Below are positions 8,513 through 17,400 of a stretch of DNA of 34,679 nucleotides, piece after piece. The stretch comes from Candidatus Helarchaeota archaeon (GTDB lineage: Archaea > Asgardarchaeota > Lokiarchaeia > Helarchaeales > RDOG01), in assembly GCA_029838215.1 (NCBI GenBank), contig JALGVI010000036.1, positions 1-34,679 on the forward strand. Direction: 5' to 3'. The position numbers and the translations under genes were made by a program. The notes below the pieces were generated by a model. It worked only from the letters and a program-made list of their open reading frames with translations. It did no database searches and was not told where the DNA came from. Position 1 is the stretch's first letter. Every line of letters starts with the position of its first letter.

Positions 8513-10177
8513 TCATACTGGAGTCTTTGCCGTTGCCGGAACCGCCATGGCTTTAGCTTTTTTAGTTGCTTGTTTAGGGCGTCTGTATATTTTTGGTCGT
8601 CTTTGAAGCTTGATTATGGAACCAATTGTCGGGAATGCCAGGGCAATGGGTAGTAATAAAATGGTGATCATTTCAGCCGTTTGAAATTCAATACTGTAAA
8701 TAATATCGGGTGGAGGAATCAGGAATAAGAATTGAAAAATATTTGACACGTTCATAATTAGAAAGGTGAGCAAAACCAGCGTGACGATGCGATAGAGAGC
8801 ATTCTTTCCAGCAGTGATTAGAAGTTTTTTCTTTGAAGGCAATGCCGCGCTTGCAGTAAGAGTTGCTCTCGCGTTTTTATCTTGACGATAACGTTCTTCA
8901 ACATAACTATTTAATTGTTGTACTTTCGAGACGTCCAAAATTTCTTCTTCTTCTTCCTCTTTTAATAGAGATAGGATTTTTTGTTCTCTTTTCGTTATTG
9001 ACTTTTTGCGAATATCGGATACTTTTTCCGATTCTTTTCGTTTTTCAATCATTTCCCGCATGTAATCAAATGCTTCGGAGGAAAAGAATTTTCTAATGGT
9101 TACGGACTGTGTTTGCATCATTCCCTCTTCTTGAATTTCTTCTTCAGATTCTTCCAAGAGCTTTTTCTTTTCTTCTTTTAATTTTGCAAGGCGTTCAAGT
9201 TGTTTCATTTGTTCTTCCAAACGTTGACCGCGATATGCAGAAGGTAAGAATACTTCATAAATATAGGAAGTCTGACATGCAACTTCCAAATAGATCAAGG
9301 AAAAAAATACCGCCATGAATACCGGGTTAAAGAAAAACGTGAAAAGTGGATTTCCATAGAAGAGAGTTTTATTATTCACTAAAGGGTTAACCAATTGCGT
9401 AAAACTCTCTAAATCAGAACCAATGGCATTTAGATTTCCTCCTTTCAAAAAGGAATTGAAGAACACCATTGCTATTATAATAATAAAGATATATTGAATC
9501 CATTTCAGTTTTCTTTTAGAAATGGCAGTTCTCAGCTTGAAGAGATATATGAATGCAACGAGAGCAAATGGCAGGGAAAACAGCAGGTTAAATACGGATG
9601 AAAATATATTTAGAAAAGGGACAGACTCATAAAAAGTAATGTATGTTATTAAAGTGCCAATCGTGGGCGTGAAAATGGCTATGAACATGGGAAGAATCAT
9701 GAAAATGAACGAATAAAATGCCCATTTCGTGTCACAATTGATCAAGAAATACGCCATTGAGAGTGTTGCACCCAGAACAAAAAGCGGAAATAATGAGAAA
9801 TAAAATGCCACGAAGAAATCATCGGGAGGAACACCTATCGGAACGAAACCGAATGGAGGAATTAAAAGGTTTGGAGGCGTTAGAAACACGTATGGATTAT
9901 AATAGAAAACGGCATAAACACCCCAGTAGATGAGAATAAATGCATTAGTGAATATCTGTCCTAGTAGCGTTAATAAGCCAACAAACAATGTAAGTAGAGG
10001 ATTTTGAACGTTTGTCGTGCCTGCTCCTAGGAGGACAGGATTCCAAATTCCGACATTGAAGTTCTGAAAGACAGCTATCAATGAGATCGTGAACAGGACA
10101 GCGGTAATAATTCGAAATACATTTATTGTTAATTCGCTGCGAAACCGTCTTCCAACTTCTTCTATTAGGAGTGCCAC
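8513..10177 (-). CDS. Multi-pass membrane protein of the MoxR/DUF58 cluster, unknown function
   Basis: This 554-residue protein starts at GTG only 2 bases after the DUF58 stop and is the last gene of the six-gene cluster. I recognise no named family. By eye it has eight or more hydrophobic segments in the first about 310 residues. A charged, probably coiled-coil cytoplasmic stretch follows (about 325-445, rich in Lys/Glu, such as QMKQLERLAKLKEEKKKLL). Two further hydrophobic helices (about 462-520) and a basic, Ala/Lys-rich tail complete it. The polar middle and tail suggest a membrane platform with a sizeable cytoplasmic domain, perhaps an assembly partner or target of the MoxR-DUF58 machinery. 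That is inference from position. Confidence 0.7.
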   Translation of the reverse strand: MALLIEEVGRRFRSELTINVFRIITAVLFTISLIAVFQNFNVGIWNPVLLGAGTTNVQNPLLTLFVGLLTLLGQIFTNAFILIYWGVYAVFYYNPYVFLTPPNLLIPPFGFVPIGVPPDDFFVAFYFSLFPLFVLGATLSMAYFLINCDTKWAFYSFIFMILPMFIAIFTPTIGTLITYITFYESVPFLNIFSSVFNLLFSLPFALVAFIYLFKLRTAISKRKLKWIQYIFIIIIAMVFFNSFLKGGNLNAIGSDLESFTQLVNPLVNNKTLFYGNPLFTFFFNPVFMAVFFSLIYLEVACQTSYIYEVFLPSAYRGQRLEEQMKQLERLAKLKEEKKKLLEESEEEIQEEGMMQTQSVTIRKFFSSEAFDYMREMIEKRKESEKVSDIRKKSITKREQKILSLLKEEEEEEILDVSKVQQLNSYVEERYRQDKNARATLTASAALPSKKKLLITAGKNALYRIVTLVLLTFLIMNVSNIFQFLFLIPPPDIIYSIEFQTAEMITILLLPIALAFPTIGSIIKLQRRPKIYRRPKQATKKAKAMAVPATAKTPV

Positions 10178-10179
10178 GT

Positions 10180-11514
10180 TTACACCAAACCAGTTCCTTT
10201 TTTCTTAGCTTTTTGATATTCAGTAATGACAATGGGGAAAAAATCCGCAGGACCTACATCTATTATGTCTACGCCGAATTGTCCCGCTTTTTTCTTGAGT
10301 TCTAATCTTTTCTCCCATAACTCTTCACTCACGGCAGTCGTTAGAGCCATGTCGATGTTAGAAAGCTCTTCAGGGCGACCTTCAAACCAGGGTCCAAATG
10401 GACTTATAATGATGCATTGATGCTTGTAAGATCTTGCAATTTTTAATGCTTCAACGAATTCATCTTTCACGTTTTCACAATCCGTGATGATGAAGAAAAA
10501 ACTTGCTTTTGGAATACGTTTCACGGCATAATCTATTGCTTCCATCAAAACTTTTTTACCTTTAGCTTGAACCCGTGAAAGATTTTCCATGATCGTATAA
10601 ACCTGACGATTTCCTGCGGATGGTTCAACAAAATAGTGCGTTTTATTCGAAAAAAGCAACAACCCGACTTGATCCCGTCTTTCCAAGGCAAGATTTGCTA
10701 ACAGAATTGTTGCACGGATGGAATATTCCAGCTTGTCTTCTTCGAATTTCCCACGTGTCATTGTATTTGAAACATCTAATAGTATCAGGACTCGAATGTT
10801 CTTTTCAGATTCGAATTCACGCGTCATTAATTTACGAGTTTTAGCCGTGGCTTTCCAGTCTATTCGGCGAAATTCATCTCCAGAGGTATATTGGCGGATT
10901 CCGTAGAATTCTGCACCCAATCCTTTTTGCTTATGGGAATGAATACCATAAATGATACCCTGTCGTCGTTTTCCTGCAAATGCTTGCATTCTTCTTATGT
11001 CTTGGAAATCAGGATATACTAGAGTTTCGGTAATCACGTCAATTCCAGTATCTTCAACATGAAAACCCAATCGATCACGAACAATTAATTTTGCAGGTCC
11101 TAGGTTATATACGCCTCGGAGTCTTGCCTGAAGGATATAAGAAAACGTGATTTCGCCTCCAGCATCGATGCGCGTTCCCATCCAGTTTTCGCCTAACACT
11201 AAGGTAAAAGCCTGTGGAGGATAAATGTCATACACTTCAATGTAATCGTAATCTCTCGTCCCCACGTTTTTGATTTTTATCGTGATATGAATGAATTCAT
11301 TCACGAATACTTTATCTTTATCATACGTGCGTTCCAAGATGAGATCTTTAGAAACATCGACAGAAGCTTCGAAGAATGGGATGCTGATTACCGAGGCCAA
11401 AATAAAAATTACTCCCAAAAGGATCAAGAAGTAATTACCGGGAAAGTTCCAAAATCCAATGAAAAGGAAGAGAATTCCTCCAAGGATGAAATATCGGGCT
11501 CGTTGGGTGATCAT
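10180..11514 (-). CDS. DUF58 domain protein (vWA-like), MoxR partner
   Basis: A 444-residue protein. Two hydrophobic helices near the N-terminus (about 5-50) anchor it, followed by a beta-rich extracytoplasmic-type segment. The DUF58 signature follows: GAEFYGIRQYTSGDEFR, IDWKATAKT, REFESEKN, then LLDVSNTM near residue 246, whose DxSxT order fits a vWA MIDAS metal site. DUF58 proteins are typically encoded beside MoxR ATPases and are thought to be adaptors or substrates of that chaperone-like AAA+. It starts at ATG 11514, 15 bases after the MoxR stop, with a purine-rich GAGAGAT just upstream. Confidence 0.93.
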   Translation of the reverse strand: MITQRARYFILGGILFLFIGFWNFPGNYFLILLGVIFILASVISIPFFEASVDVSKDLILERTYDKDKVFVNEFIHITIKIKNVGTRDYDYIEVYDIYPPQAFTLVLGENWMGTRIDAGGEITFSYILQARLRGVYNLGPAKLIVRDRLGFHVEDTGIDVITETLVYPDFQDIRRMQAFAGKRRQGIIYGIHSHKQKGLGAEFYGIRQYTSGDEFRRIDWKATAKTRKLMTREFESEKNIRVLILLDVSNTMTRGKFEEDKLEYSIRATILLANLALERRDQVGLLLFSNKTHYFVEPSAGNRQVYTIMENLSRVQAKGKKVLMEAIDYAVKRIPKASFFFIITDCENVKDEFVEALKIARSYKHQCIIISPFGPWFEGRPEELSNIDMALTTAVSEELWEKRLELKKKAGQFGVDIIDVGPADFFPIVITEYQKAKKKGTGLV

Positions 11515-11529
11515 GAATATCTCTCGCGA

Positions 11530-12477
11530 TTAAACAGGTACATCAATATCTTCTAGTATTCTTTGAATGACCTTATCCACGGACAGTCCGCCTAATTCTG
11601 CTTCTGGTTTTAGAATGAGACGATGAAACATCGTATATCGGGATAGAACTTTGACATCATCAGGTATCACGTAATCCCGACCAAGGATTGCAGCTCGAGC
11701 CTTTGAGCTATTCAGTAAAGCCAGGGACACACGTGGTCCACCACCAATGAGGATTTGAGGGTCATTTCGAGTTTTAAATACAAGATTTCGTATGAATTTC
11801 ATGATGTCTTTATCCACGTGGACACCCTTCACAGCCTGTTGCATTGCTACGAGTTGTTCAGGGTCGGTAACTGGAGAGACTTGGGCTTGTATTTTCTTGT
11901 GCTTGCGTTTGATCAATTCTACTTCTTCCTCTTCAGATGGATAGTCCACGATTAGCTTGAATAAAAAGCGATCCGTTTGGGCTTCGGGTAATGGATATGT
12001 TCCTTCCATCTCCAGTGGGTTTTGCGTGGCTAACACCATGAATGGACTTTGAAGCGGGTATGTCGTGCCTTCGATCGTGACCTGTTTTTCAGCCATGCAT
12101 TCCAATAACGCAGATTGTGTTTTTGGTGGTGCACGATTAATTTCATCCGCCAAGATCATGTTGGCGAATATCGGTCCTTGTCTTAATTCGAATTCATTGG
12201 TTTTTGGATTCAATATGTTTGTCCCGATGATATCTGCGGGAAGCAAATCCGGCGTGAATTGAATTCTGTGAAAGCTGCAACCGATTGCAGTAGCAAACGC
12301 ATTCGCCATGAAAGTCTTGGCGACACCGGGCACGCCCTCCAATAACACGTGTTCATTGCATAAGAGAGCAATGAATATGTTTTGAAGGACTTCACCTTTT
12401 CCAACCACTACTTTTCGAACTTCCGTGAGTACTTTCTGTGCGAGATCTCGCACGTCTTCTACTTTATATTCGCTCAT
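11530..12477 (-). CDS. MoxR-family AAA+ ATPase
   Basis: A 315-residue cytoplasmic AAA+ ATPase of the MoxR group. Walker A is GVPGVAKT (48-55), Walker B ends in DEINRAPPKTQ (from 111), then sensor-1 ATQNPLEMEGTYPLPEAQ with the DRF arginine-finger region, and a C-terminal helical lid with GGPRVSLALL. MoxR proteins act with vWA/DUF58 partners in maturation of other proteins or complexes. The neighbours on both sides belong to that association. The start ATG at 12477 is preceded by GGTGA about 7 bases upstream, a plausible ribosome-binding site, and the gap to the preceding gene is 22 bases. Confidence 0.96.
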   Translation of the reverse strand: MSEYKVEDVRDLAQKVLTEVRKVVVGKGEVLQNIFIALLCNEHVLLEGVPGVAKTFMANAFATAIGCSFHRIQFTPDLLPADIIGTNILNPKTNEFELRQGPIFANMILADEINRAPPKTQSALLECMAEKQVTIEGTTYPLQSPFMVLATQNPLEMEGTYPLPEAQTDRFLFKLIVDYPSEEEEVELIKRKHKKIQAQVSPVTDPEQLVAMQQAVKGVHVDKDIMKFIRNLVFKTRNDPQILIGGGPRVSLALLNSSKARAAILGRDYVIPDDVKVLSRYTMFHRLILKPEAELGGLSVDKVIQRILEDIDVPV

Positions 12478-12499
12478 TTATCATTCACCATTTTCATTA

Positions 12500-13915
12500 T
12501 CATGATAGAATTGAATCAGAGATCCATCTCATTTCATAGAAATAATGCATGAAATCATATGGATCCTTAATTTTAAGTTGATTTTTTTCGATTAATTCAA
12601 GCCGCCGAAGGTTGGCTTTTATTCGATTTATGTTTATTCTTGGTTTGACTTTCAGGATTTCTTCAATTATCAAATCTTTATCAAATTCTTTAAGCTCCAG
12701 CCCCGTGATAAGACTTCGTTTCAACCTACGATACAAAAGAGCTAAAGCCTTGTTAAATTGTCTCTTTTCCTTGAACCATTTCATTCGTTCGTAATATATT
12801 GTCTTGCCTTTCTTCTTGTAGAGCTCGGATCTTTTCTGAATTTTTGGCATTTCTGCTTTCGGAATGAATCTCTTGATTGTCCTGAAAATGAAGTAAGGAG
12901 TTATGACGGACAAGACACCTATGGAAGAACAATATACAAACATCAAAATGAAACCGAAAAATGGCGGGACCAATTTGGCTTGATGACCTTCATCAAACAA
13001 TATTTGAGTTGTATCGGCGTCGGCGAGGAAATTGACAATATTCCGCACGAATTGTTTATTATCAACGCCGCTATCGCCATAATTTTCATTTACAAAAATA
13101 TCAGGGTCACTTAAAATGATTATATTGCCGCTACGACCCAAAGCAGCAATAACATGGCTTTCTCCATTTTCATTTGTATCTTGGGCTCCGTTATAATTAG
13201 AATCCAGCCAGCTCATGCTACTGCTTGCCGCAATTGGAATCCACGTGGTAAATCCGAATCCAAAAAATGAGAAACCACCGAATAGATTTACTTGGATTGC
13301 CGCCGCCTGACTCACTTTCACGGTCGTGACCCCAGCTCCCAATACGGGATCAAAATTTTGAATGAGAACATTAGTTGGATTACCATCGTTAAATCCTTCA
13401 TCATAGAGAATTCCGGGTTTTAATTCAGCGCCCAACGGCATTGTTGCAGTACCCCAGGAAATTCCGAATAATCCAACAATTGTTTTCGTGAGATAGTCAA
13501 ACAAGAGATCGAAATCATTTAGGATGCACAGCCAATTTGTAGTGCCAAAATCACCTGCAATCACGATCTTTCCGCCATCTTCAAGAAATGAAATCAATCC
13601 ATAAATTTCAATGGGGTTATATATATGAGCAGGAGCAATTATAAAAAGAATAGACTTTTTATCAGTCTTATTTGTTACCGAGAGTGAAGAAACAAGAGTC
13701 TTGACTTCGAATTGGGGCACTCCGTTTCCATTTTGAAGATCATCACGAAATTGTGACAGTCCCTTGCTTCCCTCATTAAAAATTGAATATTGATTGTAGA
13801 TTTGACCAAAATTTGGATCAGATGCAGAGAAAAGGGATCCTAGCGAATACATCGGAGCAAATATCAGCGGCAATAGACAGATCCCAAATAGAACCATTAA
13901 AGCAACGGATCCCAT
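12500..13915 (-). CDS. DUF4350-like membrane protein of the MoxR cluster
   Basis: A 471-residue protein with a hydrophobic N-terminal helix (about 3-28). An external domain has FLEDGGKIVIAGDFGTTN (about 110-127) and GRSGNIIILSDPDIF (about 260-274), both reminiscent of DUF4350/GldG-type domains. A second membrane helix (about 318-345) and a basic helical cytoplasmic tail complete it. A D-x-N-x-N-G loop (about 238-252) may bind calcium. ATG 13915 is the only standard start after an in-frame stop, but the open frame continues 24 codons further upstream with plausible residues (see findings). DUF4350 is a regular neighbour of MoxR/DUF58 genes. The family call is by motif shape and context. Confidence 0.7.
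   Translation of the reverse strand: MGSVALMVLFGICLLPLIFAPMYSLGSLFSASDPNFGQIYNQYSIFNEGSKGLSQFRDDLQNGNGVPQFEVKTLVSSLSVTNKTDKKSILFIIAPAHIYNPIEIYGLISFLEDGGKIVIAGDFGTTNWLCILNDFDLLFDYLTKTIVGLFGISWGTATMPLGAELKPGILYDEGFNDGNPTNVLIQNFDPVLGAGVTTVKVSQAAAIQVNLFGGFSFFGFGFTTWIPIAASSSMSWLDSNYNGAQDTNENGESHVIAALGRSGNIIILSDPDIFVNENYGDSGVDNKQFVRNIVNFLADADTTQILFDEGHQAKLVPPFFGFILMFVYCSSIGVLSVITPYFIFRTIKRFIPKAEMPKIQKRSELYKKKGKTIYYERMKWFKEKRQFNKALALLYRRLKRSLITGLELKEFDKDLIIEEILKVKPRININRIKANLRRLELIEKNQLKIKDPYDFMHYFYEMRWISDSILS
13160..13204 (-). other. Possible Ca-binding D-x-N-x-N-G loop inside the DUF4350-like protein
   Basis: Residues about 238-252 read DSNYNGAQDTNENGE, a spacing of acidic and Asn residues like EF-hand or thrombospondin type 3 loops. 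It sits in the predicted external domain. No second copy was seen, so binding is only a possibility. Confidence 0.3.
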
Positions 13916-14002
13916 GCCAATCTTTTTTCTCTTCTTGTCCTTTCCTATTGTCTCATCTTGGGTTGATGAAATTGTTCCTCACTCCGATTAATTCTAATAG
14001 AT

Positions 14003-14374
14003 TTATGCTGTAGCGCGCTGACGTCGGCTCCTAGGTTTGGAGCGCATTTCTTCTTCAAGTCGCTTCATCATCTTGTGAGCATCCATGAAGACACTCTGAG
14101 TTCCTTCACGAAGACCAAAACGAACTTCTTCGTAAAGCGTAGTAAATGGATAAACCAGGGATGGATCAAGACCATCCTTCACGAGATCCATCACGAATTC
14201 GCGATAGGTTTTGTGTCTGGGTCGATCTTTTCCAAAATGGTCTTCTGCAAGGTTTATGAATGTTCCATAGCAGAGACAGATTGCTTCACGAATGCGGTTT
14301 CCCTCTTTTAATAGGTCCAAGTTTTTTTCAACTTGTTTCATGTTCACCAATACTCGTCCTCTTGCTCTAGGCAT
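14003..14374 (-). CDS. Small DUF4129-like cytoplasmic protein
   Basis: A 123-residue, all-helical-looking soluble protein. Its core aligns by eye with the cytoplasmic tail of the upstream giant protein: LLKEGNRIREAI vs LLDGGRINEAI, HKTYREFVMDLV vs GKTNREFIEMI, and LYEEVRFG vs LYEEARFS, in the same order and spacing. The R-x-REF helix and the LYEEARF-type helix are marks of DUF4129, common in transglutaminase/MoxR clusters. It is very basic at the C-terminus (RSKPRSRRQR). The start ATG at 14374 has AGGATGAT 6 bases upstream. It could be a free partner that competes with or bridges to the membrane-bound domain (inference). Confidence 0.75.
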   Translation of the reverse strand: MPRARGRVLVNMKQVEKNLDLLKEGNRIREAICLCYGTFINLAEDHFGKDRPRHKTYREFVMDLVKDGLDPSLVYPFTTLYEEVRFGLREGTQSVFMDAHKMMKRLEEEMRSKPRSRRQRATA

Positions 14375-14380
14375 CTTAAT

Positions 14381-14388
14381 ATCATCCT
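14381..14388 (-). promoter_or_regulatory. Ribosome-binding site AGGATGAT of the DUF4129-like gene
   Basis: The minus-strand octamer AGGATGAT ends 6 bases before the ATG. The identical octamer precedes the giant gene at nearly the same spacing, which supports both starts. Confidence 0.5.
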
Positions 14389-14450
14389 TTTACATCATTT
14401 TTCTTTTTTTTCTTTCTTACAAATTTTCTTGTCAATTTAAATTAAATTTT

Positions 14451-17400
14451 TTATTCTGAAATCATGATTTCTTCTCCCGCTACCTGTTCTTGGGCAACCG
14501 GGCTGGCAATTGATTCTTCTTCTTTTTCTTTCAACACGTCTTTATGAGTTAAATTAACGATGGTTTTTGCCAATCGATTATAGACTTTTTCTGCTTTCTC
14601 ATAATCAGCTCGTGTCATTCCATGCTTCGAAAATCGAGCTTCTTCATAGAGATCCAGCAGTAGAAAAGCATCTTTATCATCAATTTTCTCCACCCTGCGG
14701 GTGATCATTTCGATAAACTCTCGATTTGTCTTACCCGTCTTTCGGGTCAATTTCAAATATCCCCTACTGATGTATGCCAGATTGGAAAAGAGAAAGATTA
14801 TTGCTTCATTTATCCGTCCTCCATCAAGAAGGGTTTGAATCTTTTGAGCATTTCCAACTACATCAATAATTTTCGCTTTTATTTCTTGCTGACGTCGATA
14901 TAACTTCAAAGCGATGAACGCACCTACGGCAGCCACTACAGCTACTACTAAAACAAGTAGTAAAGTAATAACAATGGGCGTGATGTCAAATGGTCTTACA
15001 CCCAAATTAACGAAACCGCCTTCTTTTGAAGTTCCATGATAAGTTACCGTGACATTTATCCAATCAGGAATCTGACTTGATAATACTTGCGTGACTGAAA
15101 ATGCACCATTTGTTCCCGTAGTTAATGGAGTGGCAATTGTTGTATCAACGCCACTGAAGTTGGCAATTATTGTCAAATATTTACCAGGAATACCTATCGC
15201 TGGTGCGGCAGCATCAACCAATTGCCCCGAAAACACGGCTACATCCGTGAAATAGTAACTCGGGTTATTACTCGAAATTGAGAGTTGAGGCGTTGTATAG
15301 AAATAAACCTTGAACGAAAATGTTATGTTGTTAATGTATGGATTTGCATCATTAAAACGAATGACGGCATCAAACTCGGTTCCAAGGGAAGCATTGCTTG
15401 CAGTTGGTCTATACGTAAATTGAAAATAGCCGCCTCCATAGGTTACATTAGTAACTGTAAGATTATCATCAATCAGGAGTTCCATGCTTTTTCCATTCCA
15501 GTGATCATATCCACCGTTTTCCGTGAGTCGACCCGTGATGTTAATATATTCCCAACCAACATGAAAGAAATAAGTTTGAGATACAAGACTTTGATAATTG
15601 GATAAGTCATCATTGTAAATTTGTAACTGAGTATAAGTTGACGTGTAATTAACTTCTAGGCTTGCGGGAGTCGAATTTTTTGAATTTAAAGCAACCAATT
15701 CTATAATTACTTGCCATTCACCCATTTCCGCAGGATTTGAAGGAAATGTAAAAGCACCTTGAGCATTTGTCTGAACGGAACCAGCGAAAGATTCAGAATT
15801 ATTGCCAAGGGTCAGATTTTTTATGTATAAATTCACGGTTCGATATTGAATATTGTATATTCCCGATAGGACTACTGACCCGGAGATCACGATATTCTCC
15901 TTGTAGGAGGCTTGATATGGGGGATTTTGACCATTGATCAAGACATTAATTCCAATGTTTGCGATATCAAATACCAATATTGAAGCATCTTGATTTGTTG
16001 CCAAGATGAAATCGGTGCCGTTATATTTCAGATTAACGTTATTCGGACCTATGGTCGCTCCTGCAGGAATATTTGCCTCTATATAGAAGAATCCATTACC
16101 ATCAGTCAAGGCACTTCCTATAGTAATTCCGCCAACGTGGGCAGATATATTATATCCAGAGGAATTGTAATATAATGAATCTCCGCCAAGAATGGAGAGA
16201 TATCCTGTTATATTAACGTTCTCACCTTGCTGAACATTTAAATATGAACTCGAATTTACCAATAAGTTATTAAAAGTGGTCGTAGCATTAACTTGGAGGT
16301 TAAAATTATACGCGTGAGAAGAATTCTTTGCCACGCCTGCCCTAAGCACGGCAGTCACGTTAAATTGACCGAGGTAATTCGTCAGCTCGACGCCCGTGAA
16401 GGATTTGCTGTATGTTCCCGACACGTCAGTTAGTAGAGAATCAAGCAGGAATTCAGAACCATTGCCAAACGTCACGTTTGTAATGTATATATCCACGTAT
16501 CTAGCATAAATGGGATCACTTCCTGAAAGCACGTTTCCCTGAATCGTTATGCCGTTTTCGCGATATTGAGCATTGTATCGAGTGCTTCCGCCAATAGAAA
16601 GAGAAATAGTAAGATTATTCACGTTATTATCGAACACAAAAAACGTGATAATGTCAGATGTAGATGCAATGGAAGTTGTTCCATTGAACAATACAGTTAT
16701 TGTATTAGTTCCTAGGGAAAATAGGGGCGTTACCGTCGTGGTGATTTGAAAAAGACCGTTAGCATCGGTAAATGCGGCACCGAGAGTAATCCCATTGAGA
16801 TGGATTGATATATTTTGATTTGAGAAAGGAGCCGTCCCAGCAGTATTTTTCAAGTACCCCGTAACAACCACGGGTTCACCCATTTGTGCGTAAAAATTCG
16901 TGCTTCCATTCACCAATAATGTAAAGAATTTTGATGAAGTAGTAACATTAAATTCGGTCACGTTATAGGAAGTATTTGAAAATGCACCCATGAACCGGGC
17001 CGTTGCGTTGAAATATCCCAATTTATCGGAAGTGGGTGGATCAAAATCAGTATATGGAGTATAGGTCGTTTGATAAAACCCATTTACTTGGGTGATTACA
17101 GTCCTATTCAGCGTGGAATTCAGGTAAATTTGAACAGTTCGACCGACAAGACCGACACCCCCCGAATCCAATAGAGATCCCGATAACGTGACTTGTTCGT
17201 TCCAATCAAGTGTACTCCTTGATGCGTTAATATTCAATACCGTTCCATTGAAAACATAAATGTCCACTGTAGTTGAGCTATAATTGTAATAGTTTGTTCC
17301 GTAAAACGTGAGCAGTATTTGTTGGTCGCCAAGCAAGGTTGCATTTTCAGGCATGTCAAACGTGATCGTGAAGTCACCATTTGCATCAGTGGTACCACCA

